Of a DNA stretch of 32,315 bases, positions 20,861 to 29,568 are shown one piece after another. The notes below the pieces were generated by a model, which ran no database searches, was not told the origin of the DNA, and saw only the letters and a program-made list of their open reading frames with translations. The stretch comes from Sphaerosporella brunnea (taxonomy: Eukaryota; Ascomycota; Pezizomycetes; Pezizales; Pyronemataceae). Position 1 is the first letter of the stretch, and each line of letters begins with the position of its first letter. The stretch covers positions 1-32,315 of the forward strand of contig VXIS01000437.1 of NCBI GenBank assembly GCA_008704415.1, written 5' to 3'. A program made the position numbers and the translations under genes.

Positions 20861-21668
20861 CCGCGACGGCACGAGTGCAAAAACTGCGTCTTTTTCAGCA
20901 GGCATGGCGTCACTGATGGCGAAGGGCAAAATTCATAGCTGGAATGTCCTTGCAAATATTGCCTATCAAGCCTTAAATGTCAGCAGGACGGAATGGCAAT
21001 CTTTGTTGCGTATTCAAGGCGTGAGTACGTGATTCAATGGTAGACTGTGATTACGCGACATTTGCAAGCCCCAATCGATCGATCACCCGAATTCCATAGG
21101 GCTGTTCATAAACCCTAGGTGCAAGCGGAGAAACTAGGCTGCAACGGAAGCATGGTGCGTTCTTCATAAACCACCCTCGTCATCTCCTTCAGGCGCATGC
21201 TCGGCGGCAGGATGGCTGCGATTCCACGGGTCAAGACCGTTCACTGCATTCATGTACTCTACAACGGAGACAGTGTAGCCACATATGTCCAAGTAAACTC
21301 CACCGCCCAGAGGGCGGGTGGCGGGGCGGTTATCTGCGAGGCGTGAAGCTTGCGTGACCAACCTGCGGCTTAGATTGCACCAGCTGCTCATAGATTCCGC
21401 ACATATAACAACTCGATCATAACTTGTGATCCGGCAATAAATCCATGCCGTGGCGACATCCGGTGCCGTTAGCCGCTTTGCATTTTTACACTGAGCCCCA
21501 AAGAATTGAATTGAATAGGTTAGGCAAACAGCTGCCAGAGATATCTATGCCAGTGTATACGTCGCATAGTAGTTGCCATGAACGACTACAAAGCGCGAGA
21601 TCTGGGTTTATGCGGCCGCTGTTGGTTCACTCAGCTTAGACTGAAACAGGTGGTTGTTTGTTTACAAT
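20861..21668. other. No supported gene; possible isolated exon-like segment
   Basis: Around 20905-21015 (+) the sequence has an acceptor-like TTTTTCAG, a frame reading MASLMAKGKIHSWNVLANIA and SRTEWQSLLRIQG, then a donor-like GTGAGT at 21021-21026. This could be one exon, but no partner exon is found. The rest shows no recognisable feature. Confidence 0.25.
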
Positions 21669-23114
21669 TCAAGGTGACACTGCAGACTCTATCTCCGCCT
21701 GGACTAGGTCCCCATTCCCTCGTATCCTCTCTGTTGCAATCCTGAGGGTCCCCAGCCTATCCAATGGAAACTTCACTATAGGATCCTTGCGCAGTATCCG
21801 GATTTTGCGTTCGACGGCATACTGCGCATCATCCAGCACAGGCCTACACATCTCAGCGCTAAATTCGAACACGTGTCCGGCGAGTGGATCAACATCCCAA
21901 TACTCGTGCAGAATGCGCTCCCCCTCACCATGGTCCAGGGCCAGACGAAAGACCCTGGCCATCTCCTCCGCCATGATGTACCCAACTGCCCGCGCGCGTG
22001 TATTGGATGCAAGCAGGTTCACGCAATGGCCTGCACAAATCCCTTCACGGACGATCGTTCTTCCAGCCTCTGCAGCACGCTCTATTTCCATGTTATACTA
22101 CAAGTTTTGCAAGAACAGCAGAGCCGACCCTGCCGGCGTCAACCAACTCAGCCACATAAGCGGGGGCTCGCTATCCGCTTTGGACCTGCATTGTTCAAGA
22201 AGAGCGTCAATTGGCCACTCCTCGAGCCCATTGAACACCTTGGTGGGTGGGCCCAGGTGTTCCTGCATTGCCATCTCGCGCATCGCATTACGAATGATGC
22301 TTTGGCAGTGAATTTTCCATGCTTGCCAGGCATCCGGGCTAGCAAGCAGGTAATTGCCGATGTCGCGCGCGATCCACCCGCGCCGGCTTTGTTGATCTTG
22401 TTGCGCATACGCTAGTTGTTGTTTGCCAATTTCCTGCAGGTCAGATTGCAGGTCTGAGGAAGAAGAGGATTTTGTGCGCCGTGGGATATATGGACGCTGC
22501 CAATATCCAAACCTTGGCCCCACACTGTGATCAAATCGCGCTGTCCGGCAAAACATGCTCTCCAGAAGCTCGAGGTGATGCTCAACTGGGAGCCGATCTA
22601 GTGCTCTCCCTGGTAGTCCTGGCGATGATAAACCCACCATCGCACTGGCAGTGGATATTGGTAACGGCGTTGGTGTACGTAACGGTTCCACTGGTCGTGG
22701 GCTAGCCTCCGGGGAGGCCGCCGGAATAGCATTCAGTATGTCTCCCCTCAGGTTGAATGTACTGCTCTTGATCTGGACGTTTTCGTTTGTATTCGTTTCT
22801 TTGTATTCGTTTTTGCCTTTAGTTTGTGCCGTTCAAGGTCTCGGTGGTTGCAATATGTCACTGCGGCATATATGCCGCTGCCACCACCAAAAGTCGCACC
22901 TTGCTACACGGGATGAGACGTAGTCTTGAATTCACCAGTTAACGTCGTTGATTTTCCCTTTCACGATGAGGTCCTCATGATGTGGGTCATTCAAGATCTG
23001 CTTTTTCTGTTCCGTCGACCAATCCCTCATTGCACGTGATATATAATCGTCGAAGTTATCAAGCCACTTCGCAATCAACAAGCGTCGATCGTTTGATAGT
23101 TGCCAGTGTAATTG
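21669..23114 (-). pseudogene. Long decayed gene of unknown family
   Basis: On the minus strand one frame runs from 23114 to 21669, 482 codons, with only three internal stops (TGA 22932-22934, TGA 22833-22835, TAG 22098-22100) where about 22 are expected by chance. The first part reads NDRRLLIAKWLDNFDDYISR, AMRDWSTEQKKQILNDPHHE and DLIVKGKINDVNW. A linker follows, then a Pro/Ser-rich stretch, a Gln-rich helical part (SDLQSDLQEIGKQQLAYAQQ), a Trp-containing helical domain (LLASPDAWQAWKIHCQSIIR, FNGLEEWPIDALLEQCR), and after the TAG an acidic helical C-terminus (GYIMAEEMARVFRLALDHGE, PLAGHVFEFSAEMCRPVLDD). No transmembrane segment or signal peptide is visible. The upstream end is unclear: the adjoining frame (EPQEVSTVFFAFHATQF, VVAQSFFNNYTGNYQTID) may be its continuation after a frameshift. 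It may be a host gene or a transposon-borne ORF. I do not recognise the family. Confidence 0.6.
22863..22878. repeat. Perfect 16-bp palindrome
   Basis: GCGGCATATATGCCGC is fully self-complementary with no loop. It sits between the first two in-frame stops of the decayed minus-strand gene. It could be an excision footprint, a binding site or chance. Confidence 0.6.
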
Positions 23115-25545
23115 TTAAAGAAAGACTGTGCTACCACCCATATTGAGGTCCCCTGCGGCTCTCTTAGAGAAAGACGTCGAGGAAATTGCGTCGCGTGGAA
23201 GGCGAAAAAGACCGTAGACACCTCCTGCGGCTCCTACCCCTACTCCTTGCCCTTCCGCGTCCCCTTCCACTTCTCCTTCTTGCTACCCCCGTTGGATTGC
23301 ATCAAGAGGACATCTCTGGTGGTTCTGAGTACCCGGCATTCCATGGTTGTCACTGGCTGGATAGGTGGCATCTTGTAAGGGGAGGGTTCTGTCGTTGGAC
23401 GTAGCTTGGTGGCCCACGATCTTGCTGGGCAGAGTAATAGTGTTTCGGCGTTGAACAGGCCACGACCGGTGGCGACATTGGCGGGTCCGCCATGATCTTG
23501 TGGCAACGGCGCGATTGCCGTGCCACAGCAGCCGAGACCACGGGTTGAGCGAATGGCCATCATTGACACCCGCAAGGACACCTGACCTGCGCTGTCTAAA
23601 TTGTGTGTTGGCGCATATGCAGTTGTATAGGAATTCAACAATTCAAGTCCCAAACGTCACGCCGGCTGCCGAGGGGTTGACGATTGAGCATTGACTCCAC
23701 CTCTAGAAATGTGTCTCAGTGAATCGCGTTCGAGTGACATATCCTGAATCGTACGTTTTGACAGCACCACTGTGTATTTCGTGTACTGTCGAAACTATTA
23801 TATACGGCGCAACTTGATTATACCGAGTGCGGGTGCTAGGGAGACAGGTGCGGCGAGCCAGAAGCAGCACAGAAACTCATAGTAACACTTGTAGAGCAAA
23901 GCACCCTTTTCAACAAGCAGTCGTATCAGTCGTGGTGAATTGTACTCCTGCCGAAGCCCGCCCCCGGTCTGCCGCCTGCTTTTCCTCCAATTCTACCCCA
24001 ATTCAAACCTCCTGCTCCCGATACCTCGCTATCACCAATCTCCTCGGCAAGCTCTGGTAGATCCTTGGTATTCAGAAGGTGATCTTCTGAACCAACAGGA
24101 TTTCAAGCAGTCTGCTGAACCAACTTGCCCATGACATCTCGTTTCCCATTACGCAGCTTTTGCCATGCGTCGGCAACGCAGCCCGCAATCGAAATCCGAG
24201 GCTTACGCACCCAAACATTTACCTGACCAGGGAAATCGCTCTGCGAATTCCCCTCGACAGGTGTCAAGTGTCAGAAGTCGCCGTAGGTAGGGTTCGCGGT
24301 CTTTGGGGGCACTCCCTTGTTTGAATCGCTGGTCGATCTACCGCAGCACAACAGGAATGTCTGAGCAGGCTTTCCTGTGCCACTGAACCTCTACAAGGCG
24401 ATCAGGTGGTCCGCTTGCTGCCGTACATGGTTGCGAATGTTGGGTTAGGGCTGGCATGTCCGTAGAATTACGCTCATGTACAGAGTAGACATCCATGGGA
24501 TTGCGCTAATATACCCAGCAGCCTTCCATCGGCACGCGTGGTTCAATGATCCAGTCAAAAATGGAGATGCGAATCCCCAAGCTTCGGAAACCCAACGTCC
24601 TGGGGCTTGCCCTTGTTTGATACATCGTTGCCCGATAAAATGATCCTGCATGCAACAGCTCTGCTGGAATGGGGCGTTGCACCGCTCGTACAGTAGGGTC
24701 ATATTCACGCGCCGAAATGCTCGGTCGGAGTGTTTACCGCTTCAAGTTGTATATCAGATGTCGCTCAGGTAAAGGAAGATGTTTGCGTTCTAGTCCACAA
24801 GGCAGGGAACTGGTGATTTGGCGTCGTTGTGCAGCGAAGCGGCGGGCGCTGTGACCAGCAATTGTGGGCTATGGATTGCGCCCGCAACGGTGGCGTCGCT
24901 GTCACAGCATTTGTAGTCGTCACCTCATGGAGTGTGCGTGGTATATTGATGGGTTGCTCAGACAGGGCCTTGTTTGAGGTTACGGCCTGCAGGATGGATT
25001 GTCGGGACACTGAGGCGGCAGCAGTGGCCATTATCCCGTGATACTCGGAGGGTTTCAGGGTTTGTGGTTGTACAGCGATGGTTGAGCGGGTCTTGAAGAA
25101 AGTTCGCCCACCGAGGGGTCAACATGAGTAAGGAAAGAGGTCACTGAATGACCGGTTTGTACCGCTGTTGCAGAGGAATGATATCAAAGAAGCCGCACGA
25201 CGAGCTGGAGAGGTATTTTAATGGACAAGAATGTGGCTGCCAGTGGCTCCAAGCATTTTCAATGCCAGCTAAACCACCAGGTCGATTGCGAGTTCCGAAT
25301 TCCTCTCAACGCCGCGAATTGACCACCCTCCACAATATGCTGCTTCGTAGCCCAGGGTCGACACCTTCTCTGTCCAGTCAATGACCGGTTGCAGGTCGGG
25401 CAATGTAAATTATGTATGAGATTATAAAGTGCCCAAATCAGTCGGATACGTCTGAGAGGCCCGAAGAGCACCCTCCGCTGCATCATGGTCACTCTGAGCG
25501 GTTTGTATAGTTTCACCAGTCGGCTCTGGTTCTTTCTCCGCCTCA
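23115..25545. other. No firmly supported gene
   Basis: The left 540 bp (to 23653) may be an upstream part of the decayed minus-strand gene: a 137-codon frame (23653-23240), two TAG codons, then about 50 further codons in the same frame. A separate minus-strand frame, 25031-24765, starts at an ATG with A at -3 and reads MATAAASVSRQSILQAVTSN, plausible but unmatched. ATGACCGGTT occurs twice, at about 25148 and 25381. Nothing else is recognisable. Confidence 0.35.
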
Positions 25546-25867
25546 TCATATCTCTACTTTTCCCACGGTTTCACATGCGTCCACTTCAATCAATGCTATA
25601 GCAGTAGAAGAATGCTCGTCAAGTCTTCGAGAAGACGGTTCCGCTTCTTGGTAATTATGTGACCAGCAACTGAGAAAAGCCGCTCGCGGGTACGCTAGAG
25701 GCGCATATGGCAAGCTAATCTCGTGCCATTCCTGCGAGAGCCGGGAATCGGTGGTCATTGAGCTTCCACCAGTGAAGCGGGTCGGTCGTTTAGTCCATCG
25801 GGGGTTAGCTTAAATATCGTGCAGTCTCTGATGCCTCCATCGTGCCTGAGGCGTTGTTACTGGCCTG
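25546..25867 (-). pseudogene. hAT transposase C-terminal dimerisation domain, decayed
   Basis: One minus-strand frame reads MEASETARYLS, stop, PPMD, stop, TTDPLHWWKLNDHRFPALAG, MARD, stop, LAICASSVP. This is the hAT dimerisation domain: the D-P-L-x-W-W motif at about 25766-25780, then F-P-x-L-A-x-M-A-R-D and the SSVP turn. The following FSxxG / ITKKRNRL block is readable in other frames, with NYQEAEPSSRRLDEHSST as its shadow, and an acidic tail ends at 25546. It differs from hAT-A in sequence, so it is a further hAT lineage. In-frame stops and frameshifts show it is dead. I could not find its TIRs or a TSD. Confidence 0.65.
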
Positions 25868-26302
25868 CTACAATCTGCGCGCGGCCCCTGCAACCTCCTC
25901 GTCCATTATTATCATACGCGCGTAGAGAAAGGCGGTATACGATGAGGCTGTTAGTGCATTGATCGTCCGCGCGCCAGCGGCAGCATGCAATGTATCTAGA
26001 GCCATGAGAGTGAGGTCAACAGAAGTGAGAACTGCAGGCAGCTTCTTACCCAAACGTCTACTGAGCACTTTGCTACATGCTCGGATCGCATCTTCTTCCG
26101 TACGTTGGCTGAGCGCTGGCTGCTGGTCCGCTGACATCCGTGAGTTTTCTGCAAAGCAGCCGGTATGGACCCCGATGGGCGGCGCAAGCGCTGACAGGGG
26201 AAGCGATAAAGGGACAGCGACAGGATACGGTATCCAACGGTCGGCCGTGGTGGCTAGGCGGTGGTGGCTGTGCGATGGTACAGTCGTAACGAAGTCTGCG
26301 AC
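25868..26302 (-). pseudogene. Open frame next to the hAT domain, unknown
   Basis: This frame is open for 145 codons with an ATG at 26137. The part from that ATG is convincingly helical and protein-like: SADQQPALSQRTEEDAIRAC, SKVLSRRLGKKLPAVLTSVD, LTLMALDTLHAAAGARTINA, ending EEVAGAARRL and a stop immediately before the hAT dimerisation remnant on the same strand. It may be an upstream part of the same transposase joined by deletion, or a captured gene fragment. It shows neither a BED finger nor the RW-N-S-T motif of hAT cores. The region upstream of the ATG (His/Pro-rich) may be leader. Confidence 0.35.
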
Positions 26303-27227
26303 TCAACAAGCAGAAATCGTGCGGGCAACGAAAAAGAACAACAAAAATCAACAGACGTCAAAGATTCTTCAAGAATGTTGGTGTGTCGAGGACTGTCGTA
26401 ACGTGATGATGCGGAGCCGAAGTACTCGGCTGAGCATGCAGCACAGGAGCAGGTTCATTGCAGCTGGCATCCTGTTTTCTCGCGCTCGGTTTTTTGGGGA
26501 TCGACAACCTACACCTTGCAACAACGCGTCAATAGAACAGAAGTACTACAACTAAGTGACACCCAGCACGGCAGGTCATCAAAAGTGATTGCCGCCGCCG
26601 AGTGTGGACGTGAGCTGCCAGAAGAGCAGCCATCATCACTCATTTCAGTCGGCGTTGGCGGGGTTGAAAGGGGGTCGGATTGCCCGGATCATCTAGTGCC
26701 TACATAAGCCCAACGTTCGTTGCTTTATCTACTAGAGTACTTGGTATGTGACCGCCGGAGAAGTCATCCTTCGTCCCTCCAACAAAATCCAATCCCATCA
26801 TGCTCGTCCTCAACTTCGGTATCGCTCAAGATAGGAAAAAGGTCCTGCACTATATACCGTGGCTCTACTTCTACAAGCCTTGCACTGAATCCGCTGCCAG
26901 GTTCAGGGAGCGCCGCGGTCGTGGCTGATGATCCCCGATCCAGATGAGTCGTCGTTCATGAACGGAGCGTTTTGTATGCGTCCCAGCATTAGCAGGAGTC
27001 TGGGAAACACAGAGCATCCAGGTGGCCCACCCACCAGTCTCCTGCCTGCCTGGCTACGCGGCCTCTTGGTCGCCCTCTAGGTCGTCCTCTTCCGCGCGCA
27101 AGAGCTGCTCCTTCTGCCGAGCAGGACTAGTTGTTGCTGGCGATCGCCGAGGCGAATGAGTCGTGGTCTATGATAGGATCTTTAGTAGAGTGCTAGCATT
27201 GGCTGAAGCCTCCGTGGGAGTCATAGG
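26303..27227. other. No supported gene
   Basis: Short plus-strand frames at 26516-26707 and 26720-26947 have moderately protein-like composition (SKVIAAAECGRELPEEQPSS; SGSAAVVADDPRSR) but match no family and do not join. No terminal repeats or RNA genes were seen before the hAT-A copy 2 TSD. Confidence 0.35.
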
Positions 27228-27438
27228 AACGCAAGTAGTAACGGACACGAGCCGAGCTAGCTTGAGCTAGAAACTGGAGCTGACGAGACGAGCCGATCCG
27301 ATCCTTCGTCCCCTATGAGCCGAGCTGGCGAGACCTGAGAGTTGAGGATCGGCTCGAGCCAGCTCGAGTTTTCAGCATGATGGGGAGGGTTGATGGAAAA
27401 GAAAATTACAGCGAGTGTTGTACTATGAAAACAAATAA

Positions 27439-27851
27439 TGTAGAAACATCGAGTCGCTTGTTGCTTCTCTCCCTACGGCTCCGACTGAGGACGGCTCAAC
27501 AGCTTCTTCCCATCCTGTGAAGAATCTTGTCGATGCCGACTTGGACGTTGTTTTTCCTTCGCCTGTAGCCAGAGTTGCAGAGACGCAGCCAGATGTTACA
27601 CAGTCCGTCATTGAGCCGATCGAGGCGCCGGAGGTCAACCCTTTGGATTGGTGGAATGCGGATGGGCATCGCTTCCCAACACTCGCCAGGATGGCTCGCG
27701 ACTATCACTCTATATCAGCCACAGGTGTCCTGGCTGGAGGTCTTTCTCCCAAGCTGGAGCTCTCATTACCAAGAAGCGAAAATCGCTCTTGGAGACTTCA
27801 AGTAGGGCTTGCTTGATGCTCAAAAGCTGGTTGGGGCAGCATGATTTGTAG
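27439..27851 (+). pseudogene. hAT-A transposase, acidic linker and C-terminal hATC domain
   Basis: One frame reads ESLVASLPTAPTEDGSTASS, VKNLVDADLDVVFPSPVARV and VIEPIEAPEVNPLDWWNADG, then HRFPTLARMARDYHSISATG. The W-W pair lies at 27649-27654. After about 27730 the domain continues in another frame: SFSQAGALITKKRKSLLETS and SRACLMLKSWLGQHDL. This is the complete hAT dimerisation domain layout (N-P-L-x-W-W, F-P-x-L-x-R-M-A-R-D, FSxxG, I-T-K-K-R, Leu-rich helix, K-S-W-L) with one frameshift in the conserved SVxSER segment. The acidic Pro-rich sequence before it is the usual variable insert. The catalytic core is absent. The reading ends just before the hAT-D insertion site at 27858. Confidence 0.85.
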
Positions 27852-27919
27852 CAATGGGCAGTGTTGCACACGAGTCGAGAATTCACGCCGATGGTTTCGG
27901 CCTGCTGAGAATGGTGCGG

Positions 27920-28002
27920 TCTCGAAATATCTCGCCTGTCTCGTTGCAGTCTCGACGGTTCTCGTTCGGTCTCGTCATTCTCGCGAGTGCTCGGTTGTCT
28001 CG
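27920..28002. repeat. Phased TCTCG array, left end of hAT-D
   Basis: TCTCG starts at 27920, 27930, 27939, 27950, 27960, 27970, 27979 and 27998, with GCTCG at 27989. All have the same orientation and steps are 9-11 bp, close to one helical turn, so the motif would face one side of the DNA. This is probably a cooperative binding array for the transposase or a host factor. The array begins 62 bp from the element end. Confidence 0.85.
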
Positions 28003-28240
28003 CCAACATCCAGGCTGCTATGGTGCCGCGGTTGTTTGGGCAGGCATAGCTCGAGTCGTGAAGTGTCTGCACGGCGCGGGATACTGGAGCAATCAAAGCC
28101 CTATCGTACACGGTTTGTATGGAGGATGGATTTTTAATACATCAGCGTGTATAGATGCTGGACCCTGTGTATAACGGGAGGTCGAGTCGGGTGAAGAAGC
28201 AGTTCAAACCCCCCTATATTCCTACCCCATCGATAAAAAC

Positions 28241-28311
28241 TTTCCTATGGCGCAATCGGTAAGATGCCCGCAGTACACTGCTGGGCCCCGGTTCAACTCC
28301 GGCCACGGGGG
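28241..28311 (+). other. tRNA-like sequence (SINE head or tRNA pseudogene)
   Basis: TGGCGCAATCGG (28248-28259) fits the tRNA A box and GGTTCAACTCC (28290-28300) fits the B box except for A in place of the usual G. They are 30 bp apart, as in a tRNA gene. The T arm forms four of five pairs (CCCGG/CCGGC). The acceptor strands (TTTCCTA and CACGGGG) pair poorly and the anticodon stem is imperfect, so a working tRNA is unlikely. A T-rich run follows at 28389-28400. A tRNA-derived SINE inserted in hAT-D is the simplest reading; no second copy occurs in the window. Confidence 0.4.
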
Positions 28312-29087
28312 GTTTCTCCTCTTCGCCCCGCGTGCTCTCTTGGGCCGGGGCGGAAGGTTTTGTTTTTGCTGTAGGCAGGGCTGGCTGTATTTTTTTTCTC
28401 CGGGATAGGATTAAGTATTCATTCATCTTGTAAGGAGCCTATTCGGCTGGTGATGGCGGTCACCCACCCCAGCAGCGGACTGGAGCGGGCGGTCGAGTGA
28501 GAGCTATGAGCGAACCAGTGTCGCCAAACCGAAGGGTTTACGGCCTCATGTGAACGTGTTGAGTTCTTTTGGGGGCTCCCATCAATGCCTGGATGGCCAA
28601 CAGGACGAAAGGTTGCCTATGCTCAGACCTTTGAAGTTGCGCCAGATGGAAGGATTGTTTATATTATAATAGTGTTGTCCTGTGGGGTAGTCCCGCGGGG
28701 GTTCAGTTCTGTTATTCGACCCAGGGTAAGTCATCTCACGATACTCTGTGGATGCTGACACCGCGGTTGAGCTTCCACAGCGCCTGCAGAACGGGTTTTC
28801 TCCGATGCAGAGAACGCTCACGAATGCCATCAAGCTCGCATGGCCCCCGAGAGTCTCCAGGTCCCCATCACGTTGCGGGCATCGTGGAAGCAAGGCGCTC
28901 TGGGGTTTGATTCGGTCGCCGCCAGTGCATAGTGATTCGGTGGAGGATGACGAATGAAATGTTCCATATCGAGTAGCTGGTACACAAATTTGTTGTTATG
29001 TTCCTCGCCCATCTAAGTGCACCAGCACGCATGACCCCTCCGCCCAGTTTACGATCCAGACTGGAAACTCTCCCGCGCTGGAGAGAT

Positions 29088-29210
29088 TCTCGACGGGTCT
29101 CTCCTGGTCTCGTGAGGCCGCCGTCATTCTCGGTCAGTCTCGCCATTCTCGAGTGGTCTCGACAGTTCTCGACGTGTCTCGATCATTCTTGGTCTCGTCT
29201 CGCGGTCTCG
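29088..29210. repeat. Phased TCTCG array, right end of hAT-D
   Basis: TCTCG starts at 29088, 29108, 29128, 29138, 29147, 29157, 29167, 29177, 29193, 29198 and 29206, with one-mismatch copies at 29098 and 29187. Steps are mostly 9-10 bp. The motif points the same way as in the left array, so the two arrays are direct rather than inverted, unlike the terminal repeats outside them. It ends 12 bp from the element end. Confidence 0.85.
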
Positions 29211-29568
29211 TGTGCATGACTGGCAATGGGAACGATACAGGTGAAGCAAGGATGATGCGGAGAGCTTGACAGTGGCGATGAGGCTCCGGTCCCAGATACC
29301 TATCAGGAATCACTCCTGGATAGTGACAACGATGCGGACGCCGAGGAATTGTCGCCAGTTTATATTTTTAGACACGTTGAATACTATTTCCTAGAATCAA
29401 CAGAGTCCGCCAGCTTAAAGTGCACTAGTGTGGTAGAGCTCGAGCTGCAGCTCGAGCTCCCCCAAAGCTCGGACGCGGTCCCGATCCTCCGCCTCCACGA
29501 GCCGAGCTAGCCCGAGCTGACCTTGGAGGATTGATTCGAGCTGGCTCGTGTCCATCACTAAACTCAAG

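Larger units (their letters stand above)
27859..29222. mobile_element. hAT family D, nested in hAT-A copy 2, perfect 8-bp TSD
   Basis: Starts CAGTGTTGCACACGAG; the reverse complement of the right end is CAGTCATGCACACGAG (14/16). It is flanked by identical GCAATGGG copies at 27851-27858 and 29223-29230. CAGT termini with an 8-bp TSD identify hAT. Without it, the surrounding hAT-A sequence (GGGGCAG.ATGAT on the left, GCGGAG and onward on the right) lines up with copy 1. Inside the ends lie two arrays of TCTCG at about 10-bp spacing (27920-28002 and 29088-29210). The 1364-bp interior has no hAT transposase motif I can recognise, so it is non-autonomous; it contains a tRNA-like segment at 28241-28311. 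The exact TSD suggests it is younger than its host copy. Confidence 0.92.
27236..29560 (+). mobile_element. hAT family A, copy 2 (hosts a nested hAT)
   Basis: The left end reads TAGTAACGGACACGAGCC and the reverse complement of the right end reads TAGTGATGGACACGAGCC (16/18). Flanks are AACGCAAG (27228-27235) and AACTCAAG (29561-29568), an 8-bp TSD at 7/8. The ends, GAGCTCGAGC-type subterminal words, and internal segments such as ATTACAGCGAGTGTTGT (near 27405) and TCAGGAATCACT (near 29303) match copy 1 at 299-1720. It spans 2325 bp, of which 1364 bp plus one TSD copy belong to the nested hAT-D, leaving about 950 bp of its own. It keeps the transposase C-terminus (27439-27851) directly after the left end, so the N-terminal and central parts were deleted independently of copy 1. 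Confidence 0.92.

Noticed and set aside
20383..20955. 190-codon minus-strand frame
   Set aside because: Crosses the possible hAT-A derivative and includes translations of its terminal motifs; no protein motif, so treated as chance.
21658..22311. 217-codon plus-strand frame
   Set aside because: Antisense shadow of the decayed minus-strand gene at 21669-23114, which has far longer coherent coding character.
21551..22861. CAGTG at 21552 and CACTG at 22861 as ends of a hAT carrying the decayed gene
   Set aside because: Inner bases do not match beyond the first five, and the flanking 8-mers (ATCTATGC, CGGCATAT) differ.
25145..25391. Direct repeat ATGACCGGTT 235 bp apart as a TSD
   Set aside because: A repeat of this length is expected by chance in a window this size, and the enclosed segment has no inverted ends.
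25959..26555. 198-codon plus-strand frame
   Set aside because: Lies opposite the more protein-like minus-strand frame and the hAT remnant's leader; composition looks like a shadow.
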